Assembly (NCBI GenBank): GCA_021804485.1
Contig: JAJZHM010000012.1
Coordinates: 1-33,075, forward strand
Source: Pseudomonadota bacterium
Lineage (GTDB): Bacteria; Pseudomonadota; Gammaproteobacteria; Pseudomonadales; Moraxellaceae
Direction of reading: 5' to 3'
DNA length: 33,075 nucleotides
Under the pieces are notes generated by a model. It had not been told where the DNA came from. It ran no database searches and saw only the letters and a program-made list of their open reading frames with translations. Positions 18,842 to 27,433 of the stretch are shown here, one piece after another. A program made the translations under genes and the position numbers. Position 1 is the stretch's first letter. Every line of letters starts with the position of its first letter.

Positions 18842-20128
18842 ATGGCTAAAATCATCGTGCTTGGTGGTGGAATCGGTGGGCTTGCAGGTGCTTATGAACT
18901 CAAGAAAGATCTGGGTTCGGCTCATGAAATCATGCTCGTTAATGAGAGGGAAGATTTCTGGTTTACTCCCTCCAATCCATGGGTCGCCGTAGGTTGGCGG
19001 GAAGCCCGCGAAATCAGTTTTCCAATCCGGCTCCATGCAGAAAAGAAGGGCATTCGTTTTATTGCCCAACGTGTTGATCATATTGATCCGGAACGCCGAA
19101 TTTTGACTTTTGCGGATGCAAGTACCCAGGATTATGATTATCTCGTGATTGTTACGGGCCCTAAGCTGGCATTTGATGATGTTCCGGGTGCGGGTCCGGA
19201 AGGATTTTCCCAATCGGTCTGCACTCTCGATCATGCACTCAAGACACGTCAGGAGGTCGAACAATTACTGAAGCAGCCGGGTTCGGTCATTGTTGGTGCC
19301 TTGCCTGGTGCCAGTTGCTTTGGCCCCGCATACGAATACCTGATGATTCTGGAAACAGTGTTGCGTCGTGCCAAAAAAAGACACAAGGTGCCGATGACCT
19401 ATGTAACCAGTGAACCCTATATTGGGCATTTGGGACTGGGTGGTGTTGGAGACTCCAAGGGGATGATGGAATCACTGCTGCGTGATCGTTCCATCAAATG
19501 GATCTGTAATGCCCGAACTACACGAATCGAACAGGGCCGAATGCATGTTGAAGAGTTGAATACCGAAGGCCAGGTTATCAAAACTCATGAACTGCCTTTT
19601 GTGCACAGCATGATGCTGCCCGCATTCAAAGGGGTTGATGCGGTGGCCCAGGTTCCTGGCTTGTGTAATCCACGCGGATTCGTGCTCATTGATGCGCAGC
19701 AACGAAGTACCCGTTATCCCAATATTTACGCGGCAGGAGTGTGTGTGGCGATCCCGCCGGTTGAGGTGACTCCTGTGCCAACCGGAGCACCCAAGACAGG
19801 GTATATGATTGAATCGATGATGACCACGATCGTCACCAATATCAAGGCTGTTCTGCAAGGGAAACCTGCCGCAGCTGAAGCCAGCTGGAATGCATTTTGT
19901 CTGGCAGACTTTGGCGACACGGGTGCCGCGTTTGTTGCTGTTCCTCAACTGCCTCCCCGTAATACCACCTGGTACAAAAAAGGCATTTGGGCACACTGGG
20001 CTAAGGTTGGGTTTGAAAAATATTTTTTGCTCAAGATGAAAAATGGAGTGCCCGAACCTTTATTTGAACGACTGGCGCTTAGAGCCATTGGGCTCAAGCG
20101 CATCGATCCGGACCTTTCTCGTCAATAA
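18842..20128 (+). CDS. sqr: Type I sulfide:quinone oxidoreductase (FAD-dependent)
   Basis: MAKIIVLGGGIGGLAGAYELKK; three Cys in SQR-like contexts: SVCTLDHA, GASCFGPAYEY and AAGVCVAIPPVEVTPVPTGAPKTGYMIESM. True start is at 18842, inside the longer listed ORF. Confidence 0.92.
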   Translation: MAKIIVLGGGIGGLAGAYELKKDLGSAHEIMLVNEREDFWFTPSNPWVAVGWREAREISFPIRLHAEKKGIRFIAQRVDHIDPERRILTFADASTQDYDYLVIVTGPKLAFDDVPGAGPEGFSQSVCTLDHALKTRQEVEQLLKQPGSVIVGALPGASCFGPAYEYLMILETVLRRAKKRHKVPMTYVTSEPYIGHLGLGGVGDSKGMMESLLRDRSIKWICNARTTRIEQGRMHVEELNTEGQVIKTHELPFVHSMMLPAFKGVDAVAQVPGLCNPRGFVLIDAQQRSTRYPNIYAAGVCVAIPPVEVTPVPTGAPKTGYMIESMMTTIVTNIKAVLQGKPAAAEASWNAFCLADFGDTGAAFVAVPQLPPRNTTWYKKGIWAHWAKVGFEKYFLLKMKNGVPEPLFERLALRAIGLKRIDPDLSRQ

Positions 20129-20147
20129 ACCGGAAGGAGATGAAAAA

Positions 20148-20567
20148 ATGCATGTTGTCTGCCCTGCCTGTATGGCCAAAAATCGCCTCCCTGAGCAAAG
20201 AAGACAGGAAAACCCCCAATGCGGTCAATGCCATCAGCCGCTTTTCCCGAGGGTGCCGATTGAACTGAATGATCAGAATCTAGCAACCTATTTATCGGGC
20301 AACGATCAGCCTGTGCTCATTGATTTCTGGGCGGCATGGTGTGGTCCATGCCGCATGATGGCACCCCATTTCAAAAGTATCGCTGAGCAGCGTTATGATG
20401 TGCATTGTGTCAAAGTGGATACCGATGCCAACCCGATATCCGCCCAGAAATTTGCCATTCGAAGCATTCCCACGCTGATCCTTTGCAAGGGAGGGCAGGA
20501 GAAGGCGCGTCAGTCAGGTGTGTTAAGTGCTCCCCAGCTATCCTCCTGGATTGACCAGAATCTTTGA
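20148..20567 (+). CDS. trxC: Thioredoxin 2 (TrxC), N-terminal zinc finger
   Basis: CPAC...CGQC zinc-binding N-terminus and active-site FWAAWCGPCRMMAPHF. Start at 20148, preceded by GGAAGGAGA, 19 bp after sqr. Confidence 0.93.
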   Translation: MHVVCPACMAKNRLPEQRRQENPQCGQCHQPLFPRVPIELNDQNLATYLSGNDQPVLIDFWAAWCGPCRMMAPHFKSIAEQRYDVHCVKVDTDANPISAQKFAIRSIPTLILCKGGQEKARQSGVLSAPQLSSWIDQNL

Positions 20568-20654
20568 TTGTCCGAGACATATTGGCAGGCTGGCGTGGAT
20601 TCCTGTAGGACACGAGAGCAAGGAGTTCACCAGTTTTTCATCGGGAGAGGCAAT

Positions 20655-21797
20655 GTGCTGGAACGATTGACAAGGGAAGTACAACCGCCGCTTTCCATCT
20701 ACATACACTGGCCATGGTGTATCAGGAAGTGTCCGTATTGTGATTTCAATTCGCACGAACAGGGGATTGATGAACAGCGTTATCTTGCTGCACTGGAACG
20801 GGATCTTCAGACTCAGAGCGATTGGTTCGCCCAGAGTCGTATCGAATCCGTTTTCTTTGGTGGAGGAACTCCTTCCCTGATGTCCGTTGCGACGGTAGAA
20901 CGAATCCTGGCCAAGATTCAGGCCAGCATGAGGCTTGATTCCGATTGTGAGATCACCCTTGAAGCCAATCCAGGTGCTCTGGACTGCTCCCGACTGGCCG
21001 GCTATCGTCAGGCGGGTATTAATCGGATTTCCATAGGAGTCCAGAGTTTTTCTGAGCAGTCCTTGCAGGCACTTGGCCGGATTCATGGGCGACTGGATGC
21101 GGTGCGCGCTTATGATTGCGCTGTGGAGGCTGGGTTTCAGCGCATCAATCTCGATCTGATGTACGGTCTTCCCGGACAGAATCTGTTTCTGGCCTTGGCT
21201 GATCTGCGCTTGGCTATTGGGTTGGCTCCTGAACATATTTCCTGGTATCAGCTGACCATTGAACCCAATACGGTTTTTTATCGAGACCGCCCCGTACTTC
21301 CTGATGAAGAAATAATGGAGTGTATCGACGAAGAAGGGCGTCATCTTCTTGAAACTTCAGGATATCGGCAGTACGAGGTTTCTGCCTTCAGCCGTGCTCA
21401 TCCTTCCCGACACAATATGAACTACTGGCAGTTTGGCGATTATCTGGCATTAGGGGCGGGGGCCCACGGAAAACTCAGCCGTGAGGGTAGTGTTTTTCGC
21501 TATCAGCATACCCGTATGCCAGGTGATTATATGTCGGCAATGGAACAGGGCAGAATGCCACAACTTCAGGAAGTTGCACCGGATGAGCGCATTCGGGAAT
21601 TCTTCATGAATGTCCTGCGACTCAGGAATGGTGTGCCTCTTGAGTACTATCAACGCAGCCATATGCCATTGGAGCGGCTTCTGGCTGCAGTGGAATCGGT
21701 CCCCGAAGACCTGCTGATTAAACCAGAGCATAGTTGGTGTTGTACGCCACGGGGGTATTCATTGCTGAATCAGGTGCTGATGAACCTTTTTGCCTGA
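20655..21797 (+). CDS. hemW: HemW-like radical SAM protein (coproporphyrinogen III oxidase-like)
   Basis: SIYIHWPWCIRKCPYCDFNSH (CxxxCxxC), FFGGGTPSLM, LEANPG, RISIGVQSF, MYGLPGQ. Start uncertain: GTG at 20655 follows GGGAGAGG. Confidence 0.88.
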   Translation: MLERLTREVQPPLSIYIHWPWCIRKCPYCDFNSHEQGIDEQRYLAALERDLQTQSDWFAQSRIESVFFGGGTPSLMSVATVERILAKIQASMRLDSDCEITLEANPGALDCSRLAGYRQAGINRISIGVQSFSEQSLQALGRIHGRLDAVRAYDCAVEAGFQRINLDLMYGLPGQNLFLALADLRLAIGLAPEHISWYQLTIEPNTVFYRDRPVLPDEEIMECIDEEGRHLLETSGYRQYEVSAFSRAHPSRHNMNYWQFGDYLALGAGAHGKLSREGSVFRYQHTRMPGDYMSAMEQGRMPQLQEVAPDERIREFFMNVLRLRNGVPLEYYQRSHMPLERLLAAVESVPEDLLIKPEHSWCCTPRGYSLLNQVLMNLFA

Positions 21798-21907
21798 AGA
21801 CTGTTAATTTGTCCCAAATGCGCTTTGCCAATGAAAATCAAGCACATAAGATTATAAGATACAGCCGGAAAAAGTATTTTACTGACGGTCTCTCCTGAAG
21901 TCTGGAG

Positions 21908-22645
21908 CTAAATCTTCAGGCGGTGAAACACTATGCGGGGAAAGTGACGCAGGATCAGCATGATCCATCGCCAGCGGCGGGGCGTGTAGAGTACCCATGC
22001 CTTCTGGCGGATGGCGTCATTGATGTCCGCAGCAACCTGTTCAACCGGAGCCAGTCTCACGCCTGCTGTTTTCAGATGTGCGGTCATGGCCGTATCGGTT
22101 GGTCCTGGCTTAATCAGCGTGACATGAATCCTTGAGTTTGCAAACCGGTGTTGCAGTCCTTCACTGAGGCGATCAAGCAGCGCCTTTGAGGCGCCATAAA
22201 CATAATTTGACTGACGTCCCCGATCACCAGCAACAGATCCGAACAGAACCAGATGACCGTAGCCCTGTCTGAAAAAATAGTCGGCACTTTTCAATGCACA
22301 TAAAGCCGGGGCAACAGCGTTGCTCTCGAAGGCTGCGTGGGCTGCATCCAGATCCTGTTCACAGTCTTGCTGGTTAGAAAGAACACCCTGAGCGAGACAA
22401 ATCAGATCAATATGCGAACGTTCGTCCAGAAAACGGACAAATTGCGGCACATCATTCAGATCACAGACATGGACCTCATAGATGCTGGCAGGGCTACGAA
22501 TTTGCAGATCGGCTTGCATTTGCTGCAGGCGAACAATATTACGACCGACCAGACAAACATGTTTCGCCTGTGGCTCTGTAGCCCAGACACGCAGCAGTGC
22601 CTGCATAATGCCGGAAGTGGCAGCACAAACGACAATATGTTGCAT
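21908..22645 (-). CDS. Short-chain dehydrogenase, DprE2-like (decaprenylphospho-2-keto-ribose reductase type)
   Basis: Cofactor-binding N-terminus MQHIVVCAATSGIMQ, VLFGSVAGDRGRQSNYVYGASKALLDRLSEGL, and C-terminal PRRWRWIMLILRHFPRIVFHRLKI similar in layout to DprE2. ATG 22645 preceded by CTGGAGAGG. Confidence 0.75.
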   Translation of the reverse strand: MQHIVVCAATSGIMQALLRVWATEPQAKHVCLVGRNIVRLQQMQADLQIRSPASIYEVHVCDLNDVPQFVRFLDERSHIDLICLAQGVLSNQQDCEQDLDAAHAAFESNAVAPALCALKSADYFFRQGYGHLVLFGSVAGDRGRQSNYVYGASKALLDRLSEGLQHRFANSRIHVTLIKPGPTDTAMTAHLKTAGVRLAPVEQVAADINDAIRQKAWVLYTPRRWRWIMLILRHFPRIVFHRLKI

Positions 22646-22665
22646 ATCAGCCTCTCCAGTTTGAC

Positions 22666-23958
22666 TCAGCATCCCAGAAGTCGCCGGGACAGGGCTGAAC
22701 TCAGGCCAGGATCACGATAGTCGAGAAAACGTTCCCAATCGGGATATCCAGTACGAAAAAGCGCTACCGGCATGCGTGCGTCCTTCGCCATGTAGATGCA
22801 TCCACCGGCTTCCTGGATAATGCGATCAAGCCGTTGGAACAGCCGCTCAGTCTGCATGGATTCGTTTGGGAAATCCAGTGCCAGTGTCGTTCCGGGTCGA
22901 GCAAAACTGAGCATACCCGGTGAGGTTCGTTGACCGAATGTTTTGAGAACAGCAAGAAATGAACCTCGTCCCGAACGGACAATGGTTTGCAGCAGGGCTT
23001 TGACAGCCTCTCTTTCGCTATGGGGCGGTACTAGACATTGGTACTGGTAGAAACCCTTTCGGCCATACATCCGGTTCCAGTTCTGTATGTGATCAAGGGG
23101 GTATAAAAAGGGTTGGTAGTGTACCAGCCTTGGCGAGGCTTTTAGTCGGTTGGTATGGTAGTACAACGGATTGAAAAGATGCAGGCTCAGCCTATTGACC
23201 AGAGAGAATGGCGGGCTCCATGGCATCCGTCGATGTTTCTCCTTAGGAATTTGATCGGCAAGCGGACTGTGTTTGCCGCGCATGAACAGTCCTCGGGGAG
23301 GATATCGGGTGCAGTCAAGCCAGGCGACGGTGTAGGGCCATTGAGGATCATGTTGATGAGCGAGTTGAAAATAGTCATCAACATGGTGAAAGGGCTGGAT
23401 TTCCTGCTCCATCCATGCACCAGGGACGCGCATCAGTTTAAGACGGGCGCTTTGGATCATTCCGGTCAATCCAAGTCCACCTAGTGTTGCCCTGAACAGT
23501 GGTGCGTCAGGATCAACCAGATTGAGCAACTGGCCATCGGTGCGAACAAGCCTCAAAGAGAGGACGTGATGTCCGAATGAACCTGCATCATCATGATTTT
23601 TACCATGCACATCGTTGGCAATGGCGCCACCAACCGTGACCCACTGTGTGCCCGGACTGACGGGCAGCATCCAGCCACGCACAATCATGAGGCGCTGAAT
23701 GGTACCGAGCAGCACGCCACTTTCACATTCCAGAATTCCTGAAATGGCGTCAAATGATATGAACTGATCAAGTCGTTCCGTCATGAGCAGACGACCGCCT
23801 GGATTCAGTGCGACATCTCCGTAACTTCGACCGGCACCATGGGCAATGATCTTGCCCGGTTCAGCCAATACATGGGGGAGCAGGTCGCGTTGCCATACAT
23901 ACTCCAGTTCATGGGGATCATGGGACAACCCGCCCCAGCAAAGCGAAGCAGAAATCAT
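22666..23958 (-). CDS. FAD-binding oxidoreductase, DprE1-like (decaprenylphosphoryl-ribose 2'-oxidase type)
   Basis: VAO-type FAD motif AHGAGRSYGDVALNPGG, SPGTQWVTVGGAIANDVHGKNHDDAGSFGHHV, C-terminal LSFARPGTTLALDFPN...ARMPVALFRTGYPDWERF. Overlaps the GtrA-like gene by 4 nt. Confidence 0.8.
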   Translation of the reverse strand: MISASLCWGGLSHDPHELEYVWQRDLLPHVLAEPGKIIAHGAGRSYGDVALNPGGRLLMTERLDQFISFDAISGILECESGVLLGTIQRLMIVRGWMLPVSPGTQWVTVGGAIANDVHGKNHDDAGSFGHHVLSLRLVRTDGQLLNLVDPDAPLFRATLGGLGLTGMIQSARLKLMRVPGAWMEQEIQPFHHVDDYFQLAHQHDPQWPYTVAWLDCTRYPPRGLFMRGKHSPLADQIPKEKHRRMPWSPPFSLVNRLSLHLFNPLYYHTNRLKASPRLVHYQPFLYPLDHIQNWNRMYGRKGFYQYQCLVPPHSEREAVKALLQTIVRSGRGSFLAVLKTFGQRTSPGMLSFARPGTTLALDFPNESMQTERLFQRLDRIIQEAGGCIYMAKDARMPVALFRTGYPDWERFLDYRDPGLSSALSRRLLGC

Positions 23959-24407
23959 AGGGATTCCTTGCGAAATACGTACTGGCGATCTAACTGGTAT
24001 TTGATGAAATACCCAAGGCAAAGACCCAATACGGCACCGACATAACGCATATCCGGGTTGCTGAAGAGAAGGCGAAAACCCAATTCACTCACCCAGAAAA
24101 TGACGGTCGTAACCACACCCATAAGACTGTATAGGATAAAGGTCGATCCGTCATGGCGCAGGTTTTGAGGAACAAAGGCAAAAATGAACCTACGGTCGAG
24201 CCAGTATTTCACCAGCAGTCCGGTCAGTGTTCCGGCAAGCATGGAGATGATAAGGACTGGTTCATAGACTGGTTTATAGATAAGAGTTTGGGTCGTTGCA
24301 TGCAAGGGAAAGAGAAGGCAGACAGCGTGTTGCGTTTCCAAGTTAACCAATGTCGAAATGGCTGCAAAAAAACTGTAGAGAAACAGAATTCGCACAATGA
24401 ATGTCAT
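23955..24407 (-). CDS. GtrA-like small membrane protein
   Basis: MTFIVRILFLYSFFAAISTLVNLETQHAV with four predicted TM segments and ...LGLCLGYFIKYQLDRQYVF, typical of the GtrA family. Start set at 24407 (internal Met). Confidence 0.78.
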   Translation of the reverse strand: MTFIVRILFLYSFFAAISTLVNLETQHAVCLLFPLHATTQTLIYKPVYEPVLIISMLAGTLTGLLVKYWLDRRFIFAFVPQNLRHDGSTFILYSLMGVVTTVIFWVSELGFRLLFSNPDMRYVGAVLGLCLGYFIKYQLDRQYVFRKESL

Positions 24408-24466
24408 CTGAGGCTGTCTGGGGCCTATGCTATCATGCGTTCCAGTGCTTGTCATGGTAGCTTGTT

Positions 24467-25897
24467 ATGGTTGATTGTACCCCGACGGATGGAATTGTGC
24501 TTTGTGTCGACATGGATGGATCGTTGATTCGTTCCGATACCCTGCTGGAGAGTATGCTCCGTCTGATCAAGGTGAAACCATGGACTCTCTTTATGCTGCC
24601 GTTCGTGCTGCTGCAGGGGCGCCTGCACTTCAAACAGTGGATCAACAAACAGGTACAGATTGATCCGGCCAGTCTGCCCTATAACGAGCCGTTGTTGCAG
24701 TGGCTACGGCAGCAGAAAGCGAAGGGAAGGCGACTTGTGCTGGCGACCGCTTCGGTACAGTCGGTGGCTGATCGGGTTGCCCGGCATGTCGGGATCTTTG
24801 ATGAGGTGATTGGTTCCCAAACAATCAATCTCAAGGCATCCCAAAAGGCCAACGAGTTGGTTCAGCGTTTTGGTGAACAGGGTTTTGACTATGTCGGCAA
24901 CAGCCAGGACGATCTGGCGGTGTGGCAACATGCGCGGCAGGCCATTGCGGTACAGGCGCCCGCCCGAGTACTCCTTCAGCTTGCCAGTTCACATACTCTT
25001 GTCATCTTTAAGGATAACACTTCAAAAATCCAGTTGTTCTGGCGTGCCCTGCGCCCACATCAGTGGGCTAAGAATGGCTTGATCCTGGTGCCGGTTTTGC
25101 TGGCACATCGGTTTTTCCAGTTGGATGAATGGATTAAGTGTCTGTGGGCCTTCGGTTCGTTTTCATTGACCGCTTCAAGCGTTTATGTGCTTAATGATCT
25201 GCTTGATCTGGATGCTGATCGCATGCACGCCACTAAAATGGCACGGCCCTTTGCGAGTGCTCAGCTATCCCTTTCCATTGGGCTTGCCATGGTGCCACTC
25301 TTGTTGGTCGCCGCAGCCGTGTTGGCTGCATTCCTGCCACTGGGTTTTCTTGGTGTCCTTGCATTTTATTATTTTTGTACCCTGCTTTATTCTTTTTGGT
25401 TTAAAAGTCAGGTTCTTCTTGATGTACTGGCTCTGGCCTTACTGTATACCGTTCGTCTGCTGGCTGGAAAGGTCGCCTCTGATGTTCCGCTGTCGTTCTG
25501 GCTCTTAACTTTTTCGCTTTTCCTGTTCTTTAGTCTGGCATTGGTTAAGCGATACAGTGAACTTATGCAGAAAAGAAAAGATCATCAGATGAAGGCCTAT
25601 GGGCGAGGCTACCACATTGAAGACATGGTCATGCTGATGATCTTTGGGGTCACCAGTGCCATGACATCGGTGCTGGTTCTGGCTCTGTATATCAACAGTG
25701 CTCAGGTCAGGATAGGGTACCATCACCCGGAATGGCTTTGGCCCATGGTGCCGGTACTGCTTTACTGGGTCAGCCGGGTATGGGTCCTTGGGCACCGTGG
25801 CCTGATGCACGAAGACCCGGTTCTATTCGCCTTGCGCGATCGGGTAAGTTGGGGGGTCTTTGCAGTTCTGGCCTTGACCCTGCTGCTCGCCTTGTAG
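24467..25897 (+). CDS. HAD phosphatase-UbiA prenyltransferase fusion (putative polyprenyl-phospho-ribose-5-P synthase and phosphatase)
   Basis: N-terminal HAD motifs (VDMDGSL, ATAS, LKASQKA, GNSQDDLAVW); C-terminal UbiA LRPHQWAKNGLILVPVL and NDLLDLDADRMHATKMARPFASAQLS. Confidence 0.85.
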   Translation: MVDCTPTDGIVLCVDMDGSLIRSDTLLESMLRLIKVKPWTLFMLPFVLLQGRLHFKQWINKQVQIDPASLPYNEPLLQWLRQQKAKGRRLVLATASVQSVADRVARHVGIFDEVIGSQTINLKASQKANELVQRFGEQGFDYVGNSQDDLAVWQHARQAIAVQAPARVLLQLASSHTLVIFKDNTSKIQLFWRALRPHQWAKNGLILVPVLLAHRFFQLDEWIKCLWAFGSFSLTASSVYVLNDLLDLDADRMHATKMARPFASAQLSLSIGLAMVPLLLVAAAVLAAFLPLGFLGVLAFYYFCTLLYSFWFKSQVLLDVLALALLYTVRLLAGKVASDVPLSFWLLTFSLFLFFSLALVKRYSELMQKRKDHQMKAYGRGYHIEDMVMLMIFGVTSAMTSVLVLALYINSAQVRIGYHHPEWLWPMVPVLLYWVSRVWVLGHRGLMHEDPVLFALRDRVSWGVFAVLALTLLLAL

Positions 25898-25997
25898 GCA
25901 CCATTACAGGGGTAAAATCAGTTCTCTGCAGTTGTCGACCCCTGGCATCGATCGTTACAGCGCAAGCAGTAGTCTTAGGCTGAGGGCGCGAAGGATG

Positions 25998-26558
25998 TCA
26001 TGGAAAATATTCCGCTGTCTTGAAAGCCACGCCAAGAACATCCTTGGGGGATAGTTGCGGAGAGGTTCCTTCCAATGGCCAAGCAATGGCAAGGTCAGCA
26101 TCATTCCAGCGGATACACCGCTCATGAGCCGGGCTGTAATAGTCGGTGGTTTTATAGAGAAAATCTGCCTGTTCCGTTAGAGTGAGAAATCCGTGGGCAA
26201 AACCAGGTGGTATCCAGAGCAGAGCTTTGTTTTCCGAACTCAGCGTCGCACCGACCCAGCGCCCAAAAGAGGGTGACCCCTTTCTCAGATCAACCGCCAC
26301 ATCAAACACCGCGCCTGCGACCACACGCACCAGCTTTCCCTGAGCATGGGGGGAAAGCTGATAATGCAGGCCCCGAAGCACCCCTTGAACCGAACGACTG
26401 TGATTATCCTGAACAAAACCCAAAGTACGCTGTTCAAGCGGCAGGTGTTCCATAAACTGGCGCTGATTAAAGCTTTCGAAAAAGAAGCCGCGTTCATCGC
26501 CAAAGATCCGGGGTTCAATCAGGAGTACTTCCGGAATATCAAGGGGAATGACGTTCAT
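25998..26558 (-). CDS. rfbC: dTDP-4-dehydrorhamnose 3,5-epimerase
   Basis: [53 protein letters not shown]. Confidence 0.95.
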   Translation of the reverse strand: MNVIPLDIPEVLLIEPRIFGDERGFFFESFNQRQFMEHLPLEQRTLGFVQDNHSRSVQGVLRGLHYQLSPHAQGKLVRVVAGAVFDVAVDLRKGSPSFGRWVGATLSSENKALLWIPPGFAHGFLTLTEQADFLYKTTDYYSPAHERCIRWNDADLAIAWPLEGTSPQLSPKDVLGVAFKTAEYFP

Positions 26559-27433
26559 GAACTGGCTCCTACCAGATGACGAAGATACTGACCATAACCA
26601 TTTTTCAACATGGGTTTGGCCAGCTTCTCAAGCTGTTCAGCATCAATCCAGCCCTGGGTAAAGGCAATCTCTTCCGGACAAGCAACTTTAAGTCCCTGAC
26701 GTGTTTCCAGAGTTGCAATAAATTGACTGGCTTCAAGCAGTGAATCATGGGTTCCCGTGTCCAGCCATGCATAGCCACGTCCCATTATTTCAACAGATAG
26801 CTTACGGTCGCGCAGATAAAGCGCATTCAGATCCGTAATCTCTAGTTCGCCGCGTGCGGAGGGTTTGAGTTGCCTCGCGTATTCAACGACATTTTCATCG
26901 TAGAAATAAAGACCGGTAACCGCGTAGTTGGAGCGAGGGTTCTGGGGTTTTTCTTCCAGACTTAAAGCTCTTCCGGAGGCATCAAAATCGACGACACCAT
27001 AGCGCTCGGGATCTTTGACGTGGTAGGCAAAGACACTTGCCCCCTGTTCACGTTCATGAGCCGAGGCGAGGAGATTCGGAAGATCGTGACCATAAAATAT
27101 ATTATCTCCGAGAATCAGTGCAGAATGATACCCGCGTACAAAATCTTCACCAATCAGGAACGCTTGCGCAAGACCATCCGGGCTGGGCTGAATCGCATAA
27201 GTTAGTTCCAGTCCCCATGCATGGCCATTGCCGAGAAGTTGCTGAAAACGTGGGGTATCCTGGGGGGTTGAAATGATCAGGATTTCGCGCAGACCCGCCA
27301 GCATGAGGGTACTGAGCGGATAGTACACCATGGGTTTGTCATAGACAGGCAGAAGTTGTTTGGAAATCGCCAATGTGGCCGGATGGAGGCGTGTTCCTGA
27401 GCCACCAGCCAGAATAATGCCGCGTCGTTTCAT
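26555..27433 (-). CDS. rfbA: Glucose-1-phosphate thymidylyltransferase
   Basis: [47 protein letters not shown]. Confidence 0.97.
   Translation of the reverse strand: MKRRGIILAGGSGTRLHPATLAISKQLLPVYDKPMVYYPLSTLMLAGLREILIISTPQDTPRFQQLLGNGHAWGLELTYAIQPSPDGLAQAFLIGEDFVRGYHSALILGDNIFYGHDLPNLLASAHEREQGASVFAYHVKDPERYGVVDFDASGRALSLEEKPQNPRSNYAVTGLYFYDENVVEYARQLKPSARGELEITDLNALYLRDRKLSVEIMGRGYAWLDTGTHDSLLEASQFIATLETRQGLKVACPEEIAFTQGWIDAEQLEKLAKPMLKNGYGQYLRHLVGASS

Noticed and set aside
19472-19996. 174-aa minus-strand ORF antisense to sqr
   Set aside because: Shadow ORF of the strongly supported sqr reading frame.
20538-21344. 268-aa minus-strand ORF antisense to hemW
   Set aside because: Long, but hemW has radical SAM motifs in the plus frame and this ORF shows none.
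21894-21920. CCTGAAG...CTTCAGG inverted repeat at the DprE2-like gene end, possible terminator
   Set aside because: Overlaps the stop codon, and no U-tract follows on the minus strand; too weak to call.
25907-25944. CAGGGGT...ACCCCTG inverted repeat between HAD-UbiA and rfbC
   Set aside because: 7-bp stem with a 24-nt loop and no U-tract; could arise by chance.
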